Source: Kocuria sp.
GTDB lineage: Bacteria > Actinomycetota > Actinomycetes > Actinomycetales > Micrococcaceae
Length of the DNA stretch: 64,000 nucleotides
NCBI GenBank assembly: GCA_030454085.1
Contig: JAKDJD010000014.1
Coordinates: 5,628-69,627, forward strand
Reading direction: 5' to 3'
Position numbers and translations under genes: made by a program. Below are positions 19,811 through 28,288 of the stretch, piece after piece. The stretch's first letter is position 1. Every line of letters begins with the position of its first letter. The notes under the pieces are model-generated. The model searched no databases and was not told the origin of the DNA. It saw only the letters and a program-made list of their open reading frames with translations.

Positions 19811-21479
19811 CTCCGGAAGATAGGAACGGTGGAGCGAAACGGACCAGTCGGTCACGGACTCGAGGCGAGTCAGTGGCCCGAATCGTCTCCATACTATGGC
19901 TTCGGGCCGGGTCCAGACGAACAATGATCAGGGCGACTGCTGTGCTGAGCAACATGGCGATGACGACTGGCGCGAGTCCCCCGTTCGTGGGGATGCGTGC
20001 CCCAGGCCACCGCGCCACGACCTCTGCGACGCTTTCCACCCAACCTGCACCCCATCCCGCGCAGAACGTCGCGGCGTCGGCCACCACGGGCAACGGCGCG
20101 GCCAGCATGCCGACGATCCCGCACACCGTGGCAAACGGCACCACGGGTGCGACCGCCAAGTTCGCGGCAACCGAGTACCCGCTCCAGAACCCGCTGATCC
20201 ACAGGAGGACCGGTGTGCACCACAGGGTTGCCGTGATCGTCATGGCCAACACGTCTGCGACGATCTCGGGCAGGAACAGGGAGAGAATCCTTTGCGCAGA
20301 AGGCCCTTGGACCAGGATTCCGGCGGTGGCCAGAACCGAGAGAACAAACCCCAGATTGCCTGCCATCGAGGCATCCGCGCACAGCAGAGCGATGATGCTG
20401 AACCAGAGAGTCGCGCTCGACGTTCGCCCCCGCCCGAGAACCATCGCCGTGCCGCTCAGGAGCCCCATGGATGTCGCCCTCAGAACAGACGGTTCCGGTC
20501 CCACAAGTGCTGCGTAGCCGACGACTCCGACGCCGCCCACCGCGAGCGTCACCGCACGCGGGCAACGTGTCCAGCGGAGGGAATGCACACCGAGCAGGAA
20601 CACGAGTGCCACGTTGGATCCGCTGACCGCCGTCACATGGGTCAGACCCGCTGTTCTGAGTGCGTCCTTGGCTCCTGCCGAGAGGGCGGAATCGTCGCCG
20701 TAGGCCATCCCCGTGACCAGGGCGGCAGTATCAGATGGCAGCAGCCGGGAGGTTCTTTGGGACATCGAGTCACGCATTCTTGCTCTCCACCACTGGTCCG
20801 GACGCGTCCCGGACTCGCTCTCGGCGAGAGACATGGGCTGCGCAGAGACAACCCGGAGGTCAGGAGGGCCCGCGTCATATCGGAGCGGTACGGCCGTGAC
20901 ATGGTAGTTGCCTGCCTGAGGGCCACCCGTTGTTTCCCGTCCGTGCCCCGGTCCCGACCTCGTGGTGTCCACGCCCGTCTGAGAGGCCCCTGCTCCCCCG
21001 GATCTGAGGGACATCGGACACCACGTGGTGACCCTTGCCGATCCAGAGACCCTTTCGCCCCCGGATTCAATGGCGACCACGCGTGCTTCCACGCCGAGCG
21101 CGTGGTTGTTCTGCGCGACCCTGGCACGCTCGTCGGGCTCAATGACGAGGTCGAACCGTGCCGTGGTTGTTCCCTCGGCGGCAGCTCGGAGCGCCCGGTG
21201 AAGGTCGGAGTCGGGCGGAAACGCGAACCAGAGAACAGAACCTGCCGCCACACACATCGTCGACATGGTGGCCAGGCACCCGGACAGGAGCACGGACCCT
21301 GCCCTCCTTCGACAGGTTGCCAGGGCCGCGGCACCGGCTCCGGCGGCTCCCAGGATCCAGAACATCACGACGACCGGGAGCTGATGTCCCGTTCCCGTCA
21401 CGCCGACCCAAGCTGCCGCGCACCAGGAGGCCGCCGCGGCAGGCAGCAACCGGAGGTCCAGCACTCCTCCGGGCCTCAT
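19779..21479 (-). CDS. comEC: ComEC/Rec2 family competence membrane protein, without MBL domain
   Basis: ComEC forms the inner-membrane channel for single-stranded DNA during natural transformation. This 566-aa version has hydrophobic N-terminal segments, an extracytoplasmic OB-like part (about 95-200) and the polytopic competence domain with VTGMAYGDDSALSAGAKDAL and THVTAVSGSNVALVFLL. It ends soon after the last membrane segments in a short polar tail. The C-terminal metallo-beta-lactamase-like domain of full-length ComEC, which degrades the second strand, is absent. The ATG overlaps the comEA stop as ATGA. Whether the cell is competent cannot be judged from this locus. Confidence 0.92.
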   Translation of the reverse strand: MRPGGVLDLRLLPAAAASWCAAAWVGVTGTGHQLPVVVMFWILGAAGAGAAALATCRRRAGSVLLSGCLATMSTMCVAAGSVLWFAFPPDSDLHRALRAAAEGTTTARFDLVIEPDERARVAQNNHALGVEARVVAIESGGERVSGSARVTTWCPMSLRSGGAGASQTGVDTTRSGPGHGRETTGGPQAGNYHVTAVPLRYDAGPPDLRVVSAQPMSLAESESGTRPDQWWRARMRDSMSQRTSRLLPSDTAALVTGMAYGDDSALSAGAKDALRTAGLTHVTAVSGSNVALVFLLGVHSLRWTRCPRAVTLAVGGVGVVGYAALVGPEPSVLRATSMGLLSGTAMVLGRGRTSSATLWFSIIALLCADASMAGNLGFVLSVLATAGILVQGPSAQRILSLFLPEIVADVLAMTITATLWCTPVLLWISGFWSGYSVAANLAVAPVVPFATVCGIVGMLAAPLPVVADAATFCAGWGAGWVESVAEVVARWPGARIPTNGGLAPVVIAMLLSTAVALIIVRLDPARSHSMETIRATDSPRVRDRLVRFAPPFLSSGDASATSPKQS

Positions 21480-22168
21480 ACCGTGACCAGGGGTTCCAAC
21501 GACGCCAAGAGGGTCGGCCCTATCCCGGGCACGGCGTCCAGATCCGAGACGGACCGGAACGGCCCGGACTGGTTTCGCCAGTCCACAATCCGCTGAGCGA
21601 GTTTGGGACCGACCTTGGGCAGAGTCTGGAGTTCCTCGACGCTGGCTCGGTTCAGGTTGACCTTGCCGTGCGCCGTCGTGCCCGGACCCGCGGCCGACGC
21701 AGACGCCCCCGGACCGCGCGCAGTACCCGGCTCCGAGGCCCGATCGGATTCTGTTTCGGCATGGGTCGGTACGCGGATTTGTTGTCCCCGTGACACGCAC
21801 TCCGCGAGATTCATGGCCTCCAGATCCGCTTCGGCGGAAGGACCGCCGGCGGCCCGGAGAGCGTCATCAACGAGTGCTCCCTCCGGCACACGCACCAGAC
21901 CCGGTCGGTTCACGGCACCGATGACATGCACGACAACTTGGCCGGTTCCTTCGGGCTCTGTGCTTCCCTCGGACCCTCCGGTCCGGCCCGCGGCCGAACC
22001 ACGGGAACGATCCGGTGCCGCACGGGTCGCAGCGGCCGGGGCGTCAGGATTCCAAGGCACCGGCGTGCCGGAGACCATGACCTTCACATCCTGGTACGAC
22101 GTGTCGCGCGGACTCACGACGAAGGCAATGAGGAGACCGACGGCCGCCAGGCACACCAGGCCGAACAC
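21476..22168 (-). CDS. comEA: ComEA family DNA-binding competence protein (N-terminus uncertain)
   Basis: ComEA is a membrane-anchored DNA receptor that passes transforming DNA to ComEC. The visible 230 aa begin with one membrane segment. An SLBB domain follows (about 78-135; VVVHVIGAVNRPGLVRVPEG), then an Ala/Gly/Ser linker, and C-terminal helix-hairpin-helix motifs (about 165-230; VNLNRASVEELQTLPKVGPKLAQRI). The GTG at 22168 is the first start codon after an in-frame TAA at 22253-22255 and has no clear ribosome site. It begins inside the hydrophobic segment without the usual preceding positive charges. A matching N-terminal stretch lies upstream in the same frame, so the gene may be split by a nonsense codon. 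Confidence 0.85.
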   Translation of the reverse strand: MFGLVCLAAVGLLIAFVVSPRDTSYQDVKVMVSGTPVPWNPDAPAAATRAAPDRSRGSAAGRTGGSEGSTEPEGTGQVVVHVIGAVNRPGLVRVPEGALVDDALRAAGGPSAEADLEAMNLAECVSRGQQIRVPTHAETESDRASEPGTARGPGASASAAGPGTTAHGKVNLNRASVEELQTLPKVGPKLAQRIVDWRNQSGPFRSVSDLDAVPGIGPTLLASLEPLVTV

Positions 22169-22252
22169 CGCTCGCGGCGACAGGATCCACCGGACGCCAC
22201 CGGTATTCTTCGACCATTCGCGGTCGGTGCCCGTTGCTTCCGACGGGGACGC

Positions 22253-22423
22253 TTACTCCGCGACGCCGTCGGTTTCGCGTGCCCGTGCGCGGGCCATCAT
22301 CGCCTCGAGTCGCTCTCGGGCCTCGGGTCCCCCGATACGGCCGGCCGTACGAACGCGACGCCGGCGGACCGAGCCGCCGGGACCGGATGTCCGGGGAGGG
22401 TCCACGTGTCCTTGCTGATGCAT
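22253..22423 (-). pseudogene. Possible detached N-terminus of comEA, or small separate ORF
   Basis: This 56-codon reading frame is in the same frame as comEA and is separated from it by the TAA at 22253-22255 and 28 further codons without a canonical start. It encodes a basic, hydrophilic segment (RRRRVRTAGRIGG, ARERLEAMMARARA) like the cytoplasmic N-terminal part that actinobacterial ComEA proteins have before their membrane segment. A TACGAT box lies 6 nt before the ATG at 22423, so a leaderless transcript could start here. It could also be a chance ORF. A sequencing error at 22253-22255 would restore one 315-residue protein. Confidence 0.5.
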
Positions 22424-22516
22424 GCTGGCATCGTAGGAACACGTGGGGGCCCAGGGCACCGGCGTTTGACGCCGTCGGCCCGGCATTGTGGAAGGGCCCT
22501 ATGGTTTGTTGCCGGC

Positions 22517-23467
22517 TCAGCGCTCTGTGGACGACAAACCGGGCACCCAGTGGGACGGCACGCTGACAGCACAGACGGGTCCGAGCCCGGTGTGCACCGC
22601 CAAAACCGGTGGGATATTCGAGCGAAGAATCCGAATCGACTCCCCGAACTCACTGCGCAGCCTCTCGACCAGGAGGTCCGCCAGGCTGCCACCGTAGAAA
22701 TCCTGGAGTGCGACCACAGCCCGGCCACTACGACGACCCGACAGGTCGGCGTCCTTCGCCACCGCCGTCGACGCGCCCTCGAGCACGAGCTCGATGAGTC
22801 TCTTGACGGCCGCTGTTTCCTGGCGGGGCCGCTCAAGGTACTTGAGCTTCCCGTCCGTGATGGTAGCGATCGGGCGAATACTGAACATCTGCCCGACCAT
22901 GGCCAGGCTCTTCGGGATCCGTCCGCTCCTGGCGAGGGCATCGAGCCGAGGAACGTAGAAGATCAGCCGAGCAGACTCAGCGGCCTCGATCGCGGCCCGT
23001 TCGACCTCGTCCGGCCCGCCGCCGGCCCGTGCGGCGTCCAGGGCCGCGGCCACAGCGAATCCTTGCCCCATAGCCGCGCTGCGTGAGTCGACCACGCGCA
23101 CCGGCACAGGCGCCTGACGGGCGCTCCCACGAGCCGAATCGACGGTCCCCGACAGTTCCCCCGAGAGATGGATCGAGACGATGTGTTCGTAGCCGTCCGC
23201 GGCGAGCGCCTCGTACACGGATGCGAATGCACCCGGAGAAGGGCGCGACGTCGTCATGCGCCGGCCCTCGGCCGTGGCGACCACAAGGCGTTCCTGGACG
23301 CCAGGGTCGTCATTGTTCGTATAGATCTGACTGTCGATCATCAGCGGCAGCGAAATCCGCGCGAACCCACCGTCCTCGGCCCAGCGCTCGGTCACGGATG
23401 GATCGAGCCCCGCCGCCGAGTCCGTCACCACGGCGACCCGGCAACGGGGCTCGATTCCGGTAGTCAT
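22517..23467 (-). CDS. DegV family fatty-acid-binding protein
   Basis: DegV proteins bind fatty acids, and in Gram-positive fatty acid kinase systems (FakB) they present them for phosphorylation. The 316-aa protein has the N-terminal VAVVTDSAAGLD motif, the central TTSRPSPGAFASVYEAL with the lipid-contacting Thr-Ser, and the C-terminal two-lobed fold with SGRIPKSLAMVGQMFSIRPI. It lies between leuS and comEA. No fakA kinase gene is present in the window, so its pathway here is not established. Confidence 0.9.
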   Translation of the reverse strand: MTTGIEPRCRVAVVTDSAAGLDPSVTERWAEDGGFARISLPLMIDSQIYTNNDDPGVQERLVVATAEGRRMTTSRPSPGAFASVYEALAADGYEHIVSIHLSGELSGTVDSARGSARQAPVPVRVVDSRSAAMGQGFAVAAALDAARAGGGPDEVERAAIEAAESARLIFYVPRLDALARSGRIPKSLAMVGQMFSIRPIATITDGKLKYLERPRQETAAVKRLIELVLEGASTAVAKDADLSGRRSGRAVVALQDFYGGSLADLLVERLRSEFGESIRILRSNIPPVLAVHTGLGPVCAVSVPSHWVPGLSSTER

Positions 23468-23476
23468 CGTTTCAGC

Positions 23477-25981
23477 CTAGACCACGATGTTCACGAGCTT
23501 CGGCTCGCGCACAATGACCTTGCGAATCGTCGCTTCGCCGATGTGCTTCCGAACCGCGTCGTCCTCAAGGGCCAGGCGTTCGAGCTCTTCGGCGTCGATG
23601 TTCTTGGACACCTCGAGGCGGGCCCGAACCTTGCCCTTGATCTGGACCACGGCCGTAACCGTGTCCTCCACCAGGAGCATCGGATCGACGGTCGGCCAAC
23701 CGGCCGTCAGGACCGGAGTGTCGTGGCCCAGCTCGTGCCAGAGATCCTCCGCGGTGTACGGAGCATAGAGCGAGAGCAGGACAGCCACCGCCTCGCTCGC
23801 CTCCCGGACTGCCGGGTCTGAGGAGCCTGGTCCCGAATCGATCGCCTTGCGGGTCGCGTTGACCAGTTCCATCGTCTTGGCCACGACGACGTTGAACTTG
23901 TGCGCGTCCACGGCCTGTTCGGCTTCGTGGACGGTTTTGTGAGTGACTCGACGCAGTGCCTCGTCCCCACCGTCCACGGCAACGTCCGGCGCGGACGAAA
24001 CATCCTGTCCGAGCCGCCAGGCACGGGCCAGGAACTTTCCGGCGCCTCCGGGAGAGACGTCGGCCCAGTCGACGTCGTCCTCGGGCGGGGACGCGAAGAC
24101 CATGGTGGTGCGGACCGCATCCACCCCGTACTCGTCGAGCTGCTGGCCGAGATCCACACCGTTGCCGAGGGACTTCGACATAGCCTTGCCCATGTTGAGG
24201 ACCTGGCCCTGATTCAGCAGGGCTCGGAACGGTTCGTCGTAGTCCAGGTACCCCAGGTCGCGAATGACCTTGACGAAGAACCTGGAGTAGAGCAGGTGAA
24301 GGATCGCGTGCTCGACGCCGCCCACGTACTGGTCCACCGGCTCCCACCGGCGAAGCGCTTCGGGGTCGAAGGCGCCGGTCTCGAGGCCCGGTGATACGAA
24401 GCGGAGAAAGTACCAGGACGAGTCCACGAAGGTGTCCATCGTATCCGTGTCCCGCCGGGCGGGACCGGAGCAGTTCGGGCACTCGACGTTGACCCAGTCC
24501 TTGGCTCCGGCCAGAGGCGACTGCCCCTTGGGCGCGAGGTCCTCACCCTTGAGATCGGACGGAAGCCGCACCGGCAGCTGGTCCTCCGGTACCGGAACCT
24601 CCCCGCACTGGGCGCAATGGATGATCGGGATGGGCGCGCCCCAGAACCGTTGCCGAGAGAGCAACCAGTCGCGGAGCCGGAAGATGGTCTGGCCTTCACC
24701 GTGCCCCTTTTCCTCGAGGAGAGCGATGGCCCGGGATATGGCTTCTTCCTTGCCCAACCCGTTCAGGGGCCCCGAGTTGACCAGCGTCCCGCTGCCGGAC
24801 ATGGCCACTCCCGTTTCCGCTGGATCGTCTTCTCCCGTGTCCACCACGACCCGCACGGGCAGGTCGAAGGCCCGGGCGAAGTCCAGGTCGCGCTGATCGT
24901 GGGCGGGTACCGCCATGATGGCGCCCGTGCCGTAGTCGGCCAGCACGTAATCGGAAGCCCAAATCGGCAGTTCCTCGCCGGTCAGCGGATTCACCGCGGT
25001 GCGGCCGAGGAAGACCCCAGTCTTGGGGCGATCGCTCGACTGACGCTCGATGTCGGAGAAGGCATTGACCTCTTCCCTGTAGGCGTCCAGAGCGTCGGCC
25101 TGCTCCTCCGCAACCAAGTTCAGAGCGAGTTCGGAATCCGCGGCGACCACGAAGAACGTATTGCCGTACAGGGTATCGGGACGGGTCGTGAAGACCGAGA
25201 ATTCGTCGGCCGGCTTGCCGCCACCGGCGTTGATCGTGAAACGAACCTGCGCGCCCTCGGAGCGGCCGATCCAGTTGCGCTGCATGGCCAGCACCCGATC
25301 CGGCCAGTGGCCCTCGAGCTGTTCCATGTCGTCCAGGAGCTGGTCGGCGTACTCGGTGATCTTGAAGTACCACTGGTTCAGGGACTTCTTCGTCACCTGC
25401 GTACCGCAACGCTCGCAGGCCCCATTGACCACCTGCTCGTTGGCGAGCACCGTCTGGTCCTTGGGGCACCAATTGACCGGTGAATCCTTCCGGTAGGCCA
25501 AGCCCTTGGAGTAGAACTGCTGGAACAACCATTGGGTCCACCGGTAGTACTCGGGGTCCGAGGTGTGCAGCCGGCGGGACCAGTCCACCGCGATGCCGTA
25601 CCGTTTGAACGACGCCGCCTGCGTCTCGATGTTCTTGTAGGTCCACTCCGCCGGGTGAGTGTTGTTCTTGATGGCGGCGTTCTCCGCGGGGAGGCCAAAG
25701 GAGTCCCAGCCGATCGGGTGCAGGACGTCGTAACCCTTCTGCATCCAAAAACGACTGACCACGTCACCCATCGCGAAGGCCTCCGCGTGCCCCATGTGCA
25801 GATCGCCCGAAGGGTACGGGAACATGTCCAGGACGTATCGGCGTTCTTTGGAACCGTCGTCGAGCGGGGCGAAGACGTTCTCGCGCTCCCAATACTCCGC
25901 CCACGTGGCTTCCATCGAGGCGAAATCGTAGGACTTCTCCTCGGCGTCTCGTGAGGGATTCTCTCCAACCGTCTGCGGCAC
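23477..25981 (-). CDS. leuS: Leucyl-tRNA synthetase
   Basis: LeuS charges tRNA-Leu and edits misactivated amino acids. The 834-aa class I synthetase shows the HIGH-type motif in [14 protein letters not shown] and the KMSKS-type loop as [12 protein letters not shown]. The CP1 editing insertion carries [15 protein letters not shown] and a zinc-binding pair in HCAQCGEVP. The GTG start at 25981 has AAGGAA 6 nt upstream; the longer frame beyond it is not LeuS-like. It is the upstream neighbour of degV and is transcribed away from the hydrolase gene at 26166. Confidence 0.96.
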   Translation of the reverse strand: MPQTVGENPSRDAEEKSYDFASMEATWAEYWERENVFAPLDDGSKERRYVLDMFPYPSGDLHMGHAEAFAMGDVVSRFWMQKGYDVLHPIGWDSFGLPAENAAIKNNTHPAEWTYKNIETQAASFKRYGIAVDWSRRLHTSDPEYYRWTQWLFQQFYSKGLAYRKDSPVNWCPKDQTVLANEQVVNGACERCGTQVTKKSLNQWYFKITEYADQLLDDMEQLEGHWPDRVLAMQRNWIGRSEGAQVRFTINAGGGKPADEFSVFTTRPDTLYGNTFFVVAADSELALNLVAEEQADALDAYREEVNAFSDIERQSSDRPKTGVFLGRTAVNPLTGEELPIWASDYVLADYGTGAIMAVPAHDQRDLDFARAFDLPVRVVVDTGEDDPAETGVAMSGSGTLVNSGPLNGLGKEEAISRAIALLEEKGHGEGQTIFRLRDWLLSRQRFWGAPIPIIHCAQCGEVPVPEDQLPVRLPSDLKGEDLAPKGQSPLAGAKDWVNVECPNCSGPARRDTDTMDTFVDSSWYFLRFVSPGLETGAFDPEALRRWEPVDQYVGGVEHAILHLLYSRFFVKVIRDLGYLDYDEPFRALLNQGQVLNMGKAMSKSLGNGVDLGQQLDEYGVDAVRTTMVFASPPEDDVDWADVSPGGAGKFLARAWRLGQDVSSAPDVAVDGGDEALRRVTHKTVHEAEQAVDAHKFNVVVAKTMELVNATRKAIDSGPGSSDPAVREASEAVAVLLSLYAPYTAEDLWHELGHDTPVLTAGWPTVDPMLLVEDTVTAVVQIKGKVRARLEVSKNIDAEELERLALEDDAVRKHIGEATIRKVIVREPKLVNIVV

Positions 25982-26165
25982 AGTGTTTCCTTTGCGCTTG
26001 TCTGTGGTGAAAGTCCGTGGTCCGGGCACGCTCCCGCCTGGACATCTCATCAGGGATGCTCACAGTCTAACGTGTCGGCGCGCCCCCGCCCGATTCGCTT
26101 GTAAGGTGATGACCGGTTGCCCGTGCCTACGGCGGACAGCGTTTCCCTACCCCAGGAGCCCCAGC

Positions 26166-27164
26166 GTGCCACGTTCCCGGAGAATTCCTCAGCCCCCGGT
26201 GTCCTCGCGTCCCACAACAGTCTTCGAGAAGGCACCCGTCGGCGGGTTGTTTCCGTACGAGGCGGAATTCACGAGCAACGGCGCCCGCGTACGCTACTGG
26301 ACCTACGCCGGCCGCGAATCCCGCGACGACGACGCCGTGATGCTGCTGGTCCACGGGTTCCGTGGAGACCACCACGGCCTCGCCCTGATCGCCGAGGCTC
26401 TGGCCTCCCGGTGGGACGTGGTGGTCCCGGACCTTCCCGGGTTCGGAAAATCCGAACCCCTCACGACATGTGAACACGACGTCGCCGCCTACGCCGACGT
26501 CGTCTCCGACCTCGTGCACCTGATCGGCAACCGCCCGGTCGTCCTTGTGGGGCATTCCTTTGGGTCCGTTGTTGCCGCCGCCATTGCCGCCCGACGTCCG
26601 GGCCCCGTGGCGGGTCTGGCCCTGATCAATCCGATCTGCGAACCCGCCCTGGAATCCTCCGCGCGGGTCCCTTCCCTGGCCGCAGCCGCGTTCTACCGTG
26701 TCTGTGCCTCCCTCCCCGGTCGATGGGGAAACACCCTCGTGAGGTCGTCCGTCGTGACCCGCATTTCCTCGCTGCTCATGATGAAGACCAAGGATCCGGA
26801 ATTGCGGCGCTTCATCAACGGCCAGCACGATGCCTATTTCGGTAGCTTCGCATCCCGCGCCGTGGTGCTTCAGGCCTACAGAGCGTCCATCCGGGATACC
26901 GTTCGGGACTCCGCCCCGGGAGTCGACGTGCCTACTCTCCTGGTGGCAGCCGAAAAGGACGATCTCGGTTCCGTTCCCGGTCAGGAAAGACTCGCCGAGA
27001 CGTTCCCGAACGCCCGGCTGGAGATCATCCCTGATGTCGGCCATCTCATTCACTACGAGACGCCGCGCAGGGCCGCGGCGATGATCGACGGTTTCGTCGA
27101 CGAGCTGGAACTCGGCTCGAAAGATTCGGCCCAGGCCGACCGGACACCGGAGGATGCACGATGA
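26166..27164 (+). CDS. Alpha/beta hydrolase
   Basis: This is a 332-aa alpha/beta-hydrolase-fold protein. The catalytic triad is readable: nucleophile Ser131 in VGHSFGS, acid Asp265 or Asp266 in AAEKDD, and His293 in VGHLIHYETP. The oxyanion region is LVHGFRGDHH (about 61-70). No signal peptide is seen. The GTG start has AGGAG 7 nt upstream. Its stop overlaps the start of a glycosyltransferase gene as ATGA, so the two are co-translated and may act on one substrate, perhaps a lipid or glycolipid. The substrate is unknown. Confidence 0.87.
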   Translation: MPRSRRIPQPPVSSRPTTVFEKAPVGGLFPYEAEFTSNGARVRYWTYAGRESRDDDAVMLLVHGFRGDHHGLALIAEALASRWDVVVPDLPGFGKSEPLTTCEHDVAAYADVVSDLVHLIGNRPVVLVGHSFGSVVAAAIAARRPGPVAGLALINPICEPALESSARVPSLAAAAFYRVCASLPGRWGNTLVRSSVVTRISSLLMMKTKDPELRRFINGQHDAYFGSFASRAVVLQAYRASIRDTVRDSAPGVDVPTLLVAAEKDDLGSVPGQERLAETFPNARLEIIPDVGHLIHYETPRRAAAMIDGFVDELELGSKDSAQADRTPEDAR

Positions 27165-28282
27165 CGACGCAGAATCCCGACCACGCAGGATTGCGCCTGC
27201 TCGTGGACGCCCGATACGTTCGCCCCGTCCACGACGGAATCAGCAGGTTCACGTCGAACATCTTGCACAGTCTCGCTCGCGGCATCGCATCGGGCGAGTA
27301 TCCGGACCTGGAGCTGGCGATGCTCGTGAGCGACGACGCCCAGCTCGACCAGTTGCCGTCCCTTCCTTGCGTGCGAGGCTACTCGCCGACGGGTCCCTTG
27401 GAACCGCTCAGCGCGCTCGCCGTCAACCGGTTCCGACCCGACGTCGTTTTCTCTCCGATGCAGACCATGGGGTCTTGGGGCCGGAAGTACAAGTTGATCC
27501 TGACCCTGCATGACCTCATCTACTACGACCACCCGGATCCCCCCGGTTTCCTCCCGGCGCCTGTGCGAATCGGCTGGCGCTTGTTCCACCGCTCCTACTT
27601 CCCCCAGCGACTGCTCCTCAACCGGGCCGACGCCGTGGTGACCGTGAGCAGGACGACGGCCTCACTCATCGAGGAGCACAACCTGACGACCCGTCCGGTC
27701 ACCGTGATCCCCAACGCTCCTCCGAGAGGAATCGGTATCACTCGGGAACAGGCCCTCGACCGAGCGGCCCACCGACGCAAGAGCCTCGTCTACATGGGTT
27801 CCGCAATGCCGTACAAGGGAGTCGAGCTGCTGATCCGCGGGATGGAGAACCTGCCCGACTACGAGCTCCATCTGCTCTCGAAGTACGACCCGCGGCGGAA
27901 GGAAGAGCTCCAGGCGACCGTGCCCCAGGGGGCCTCGGTGACCTTCCACGACGGCGTCACCGACGATGACTACAGGAGGCTCCTCGCGACCTGTACCGCC
28001 CTCGTGACAGCCAGTTCGGCGGAAGGCTACGGGCTGCCTCTCGCGGAGGCCGCGGCGGAAGGAACCGCCCGTATCGTCTCCAACATTCCGATTTTCCGCG
28101 AGATTGCGCCGAACGCCGCTCACATCGAGTACTCGGAACCTGGAGAATTCGTGGAGGCCGTTCGGAACCTCGAAGACCCGGACAACTACCGAACAGCGGC
28201 TCTCGGCGCACTCGACGACGCCGCACGGTACAGCTGGGACGACTCGTCACGAGAACTCATCGACCTCGCCTCGTCGCTCTGA
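27161..28282 (+). CDS. GT4-type glycosyltransferase
   Basis: This is a retaining glycosyltransferase of the GT-B fold, 373 aa, cytoplasmic. The N-terminal acceptor domain starts with LLVDARYVRPVHDGISRF. The C-terminal nucleotide-sugar domain has VYMGSAMPYKGVELLIRGM and the family-4 E-x7-E motif in SSAEGYGLPLAEAAAEG. The ATG overlaps the preceding hydrolase stop, and the stop codon lies 6 nt from the convergent priA stop with no obvious terminator. Donor and acceptor cannot be inferred. The pair could modify a cell-envelope glycolipid, but this is speculation. Confidence 0.88.
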   Translation: MTTQNPDHAGLRLLVDARYVRPVHDGISRFTSNILHSLARGIASGEYPDLELAMLVSDDAQLDQLPSLPCVRGYSPTGPLEPLSALAVNRFRPDVVFSPMQTMGSWGRKYKLILTLHDLIYYDHPDPPGFLPAPVRIGWRLFHRSYFPQRLLLNRADAVVTVSRTTASLIEEHNLTTRPVTVIPNAPPRGIGITREQALDRAAHRRKSLVYMGSAMPYKGVELLIRGMENLPDYELHLLSKYDPRRKEELQATVPQGASVTFHDGVTDDDYRRLLATCTALVTASSAEGYGLPLAEAAAEGTARIVSNIPIFREIAPNAAHIEYSEPGEFVEAVRNLEDPDNYRTAALGALDDAARYSWDDSSRELIDLASSL

Positions 28283-28288
28283 ACGGCG

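Noticed and set aside
19896..21596. A 566-codon plus-strand frame opposite comEC
   Set aside because: The translation is Arg/His/Pro-rich without domain features, while the opposite frame is a clear ComEC.
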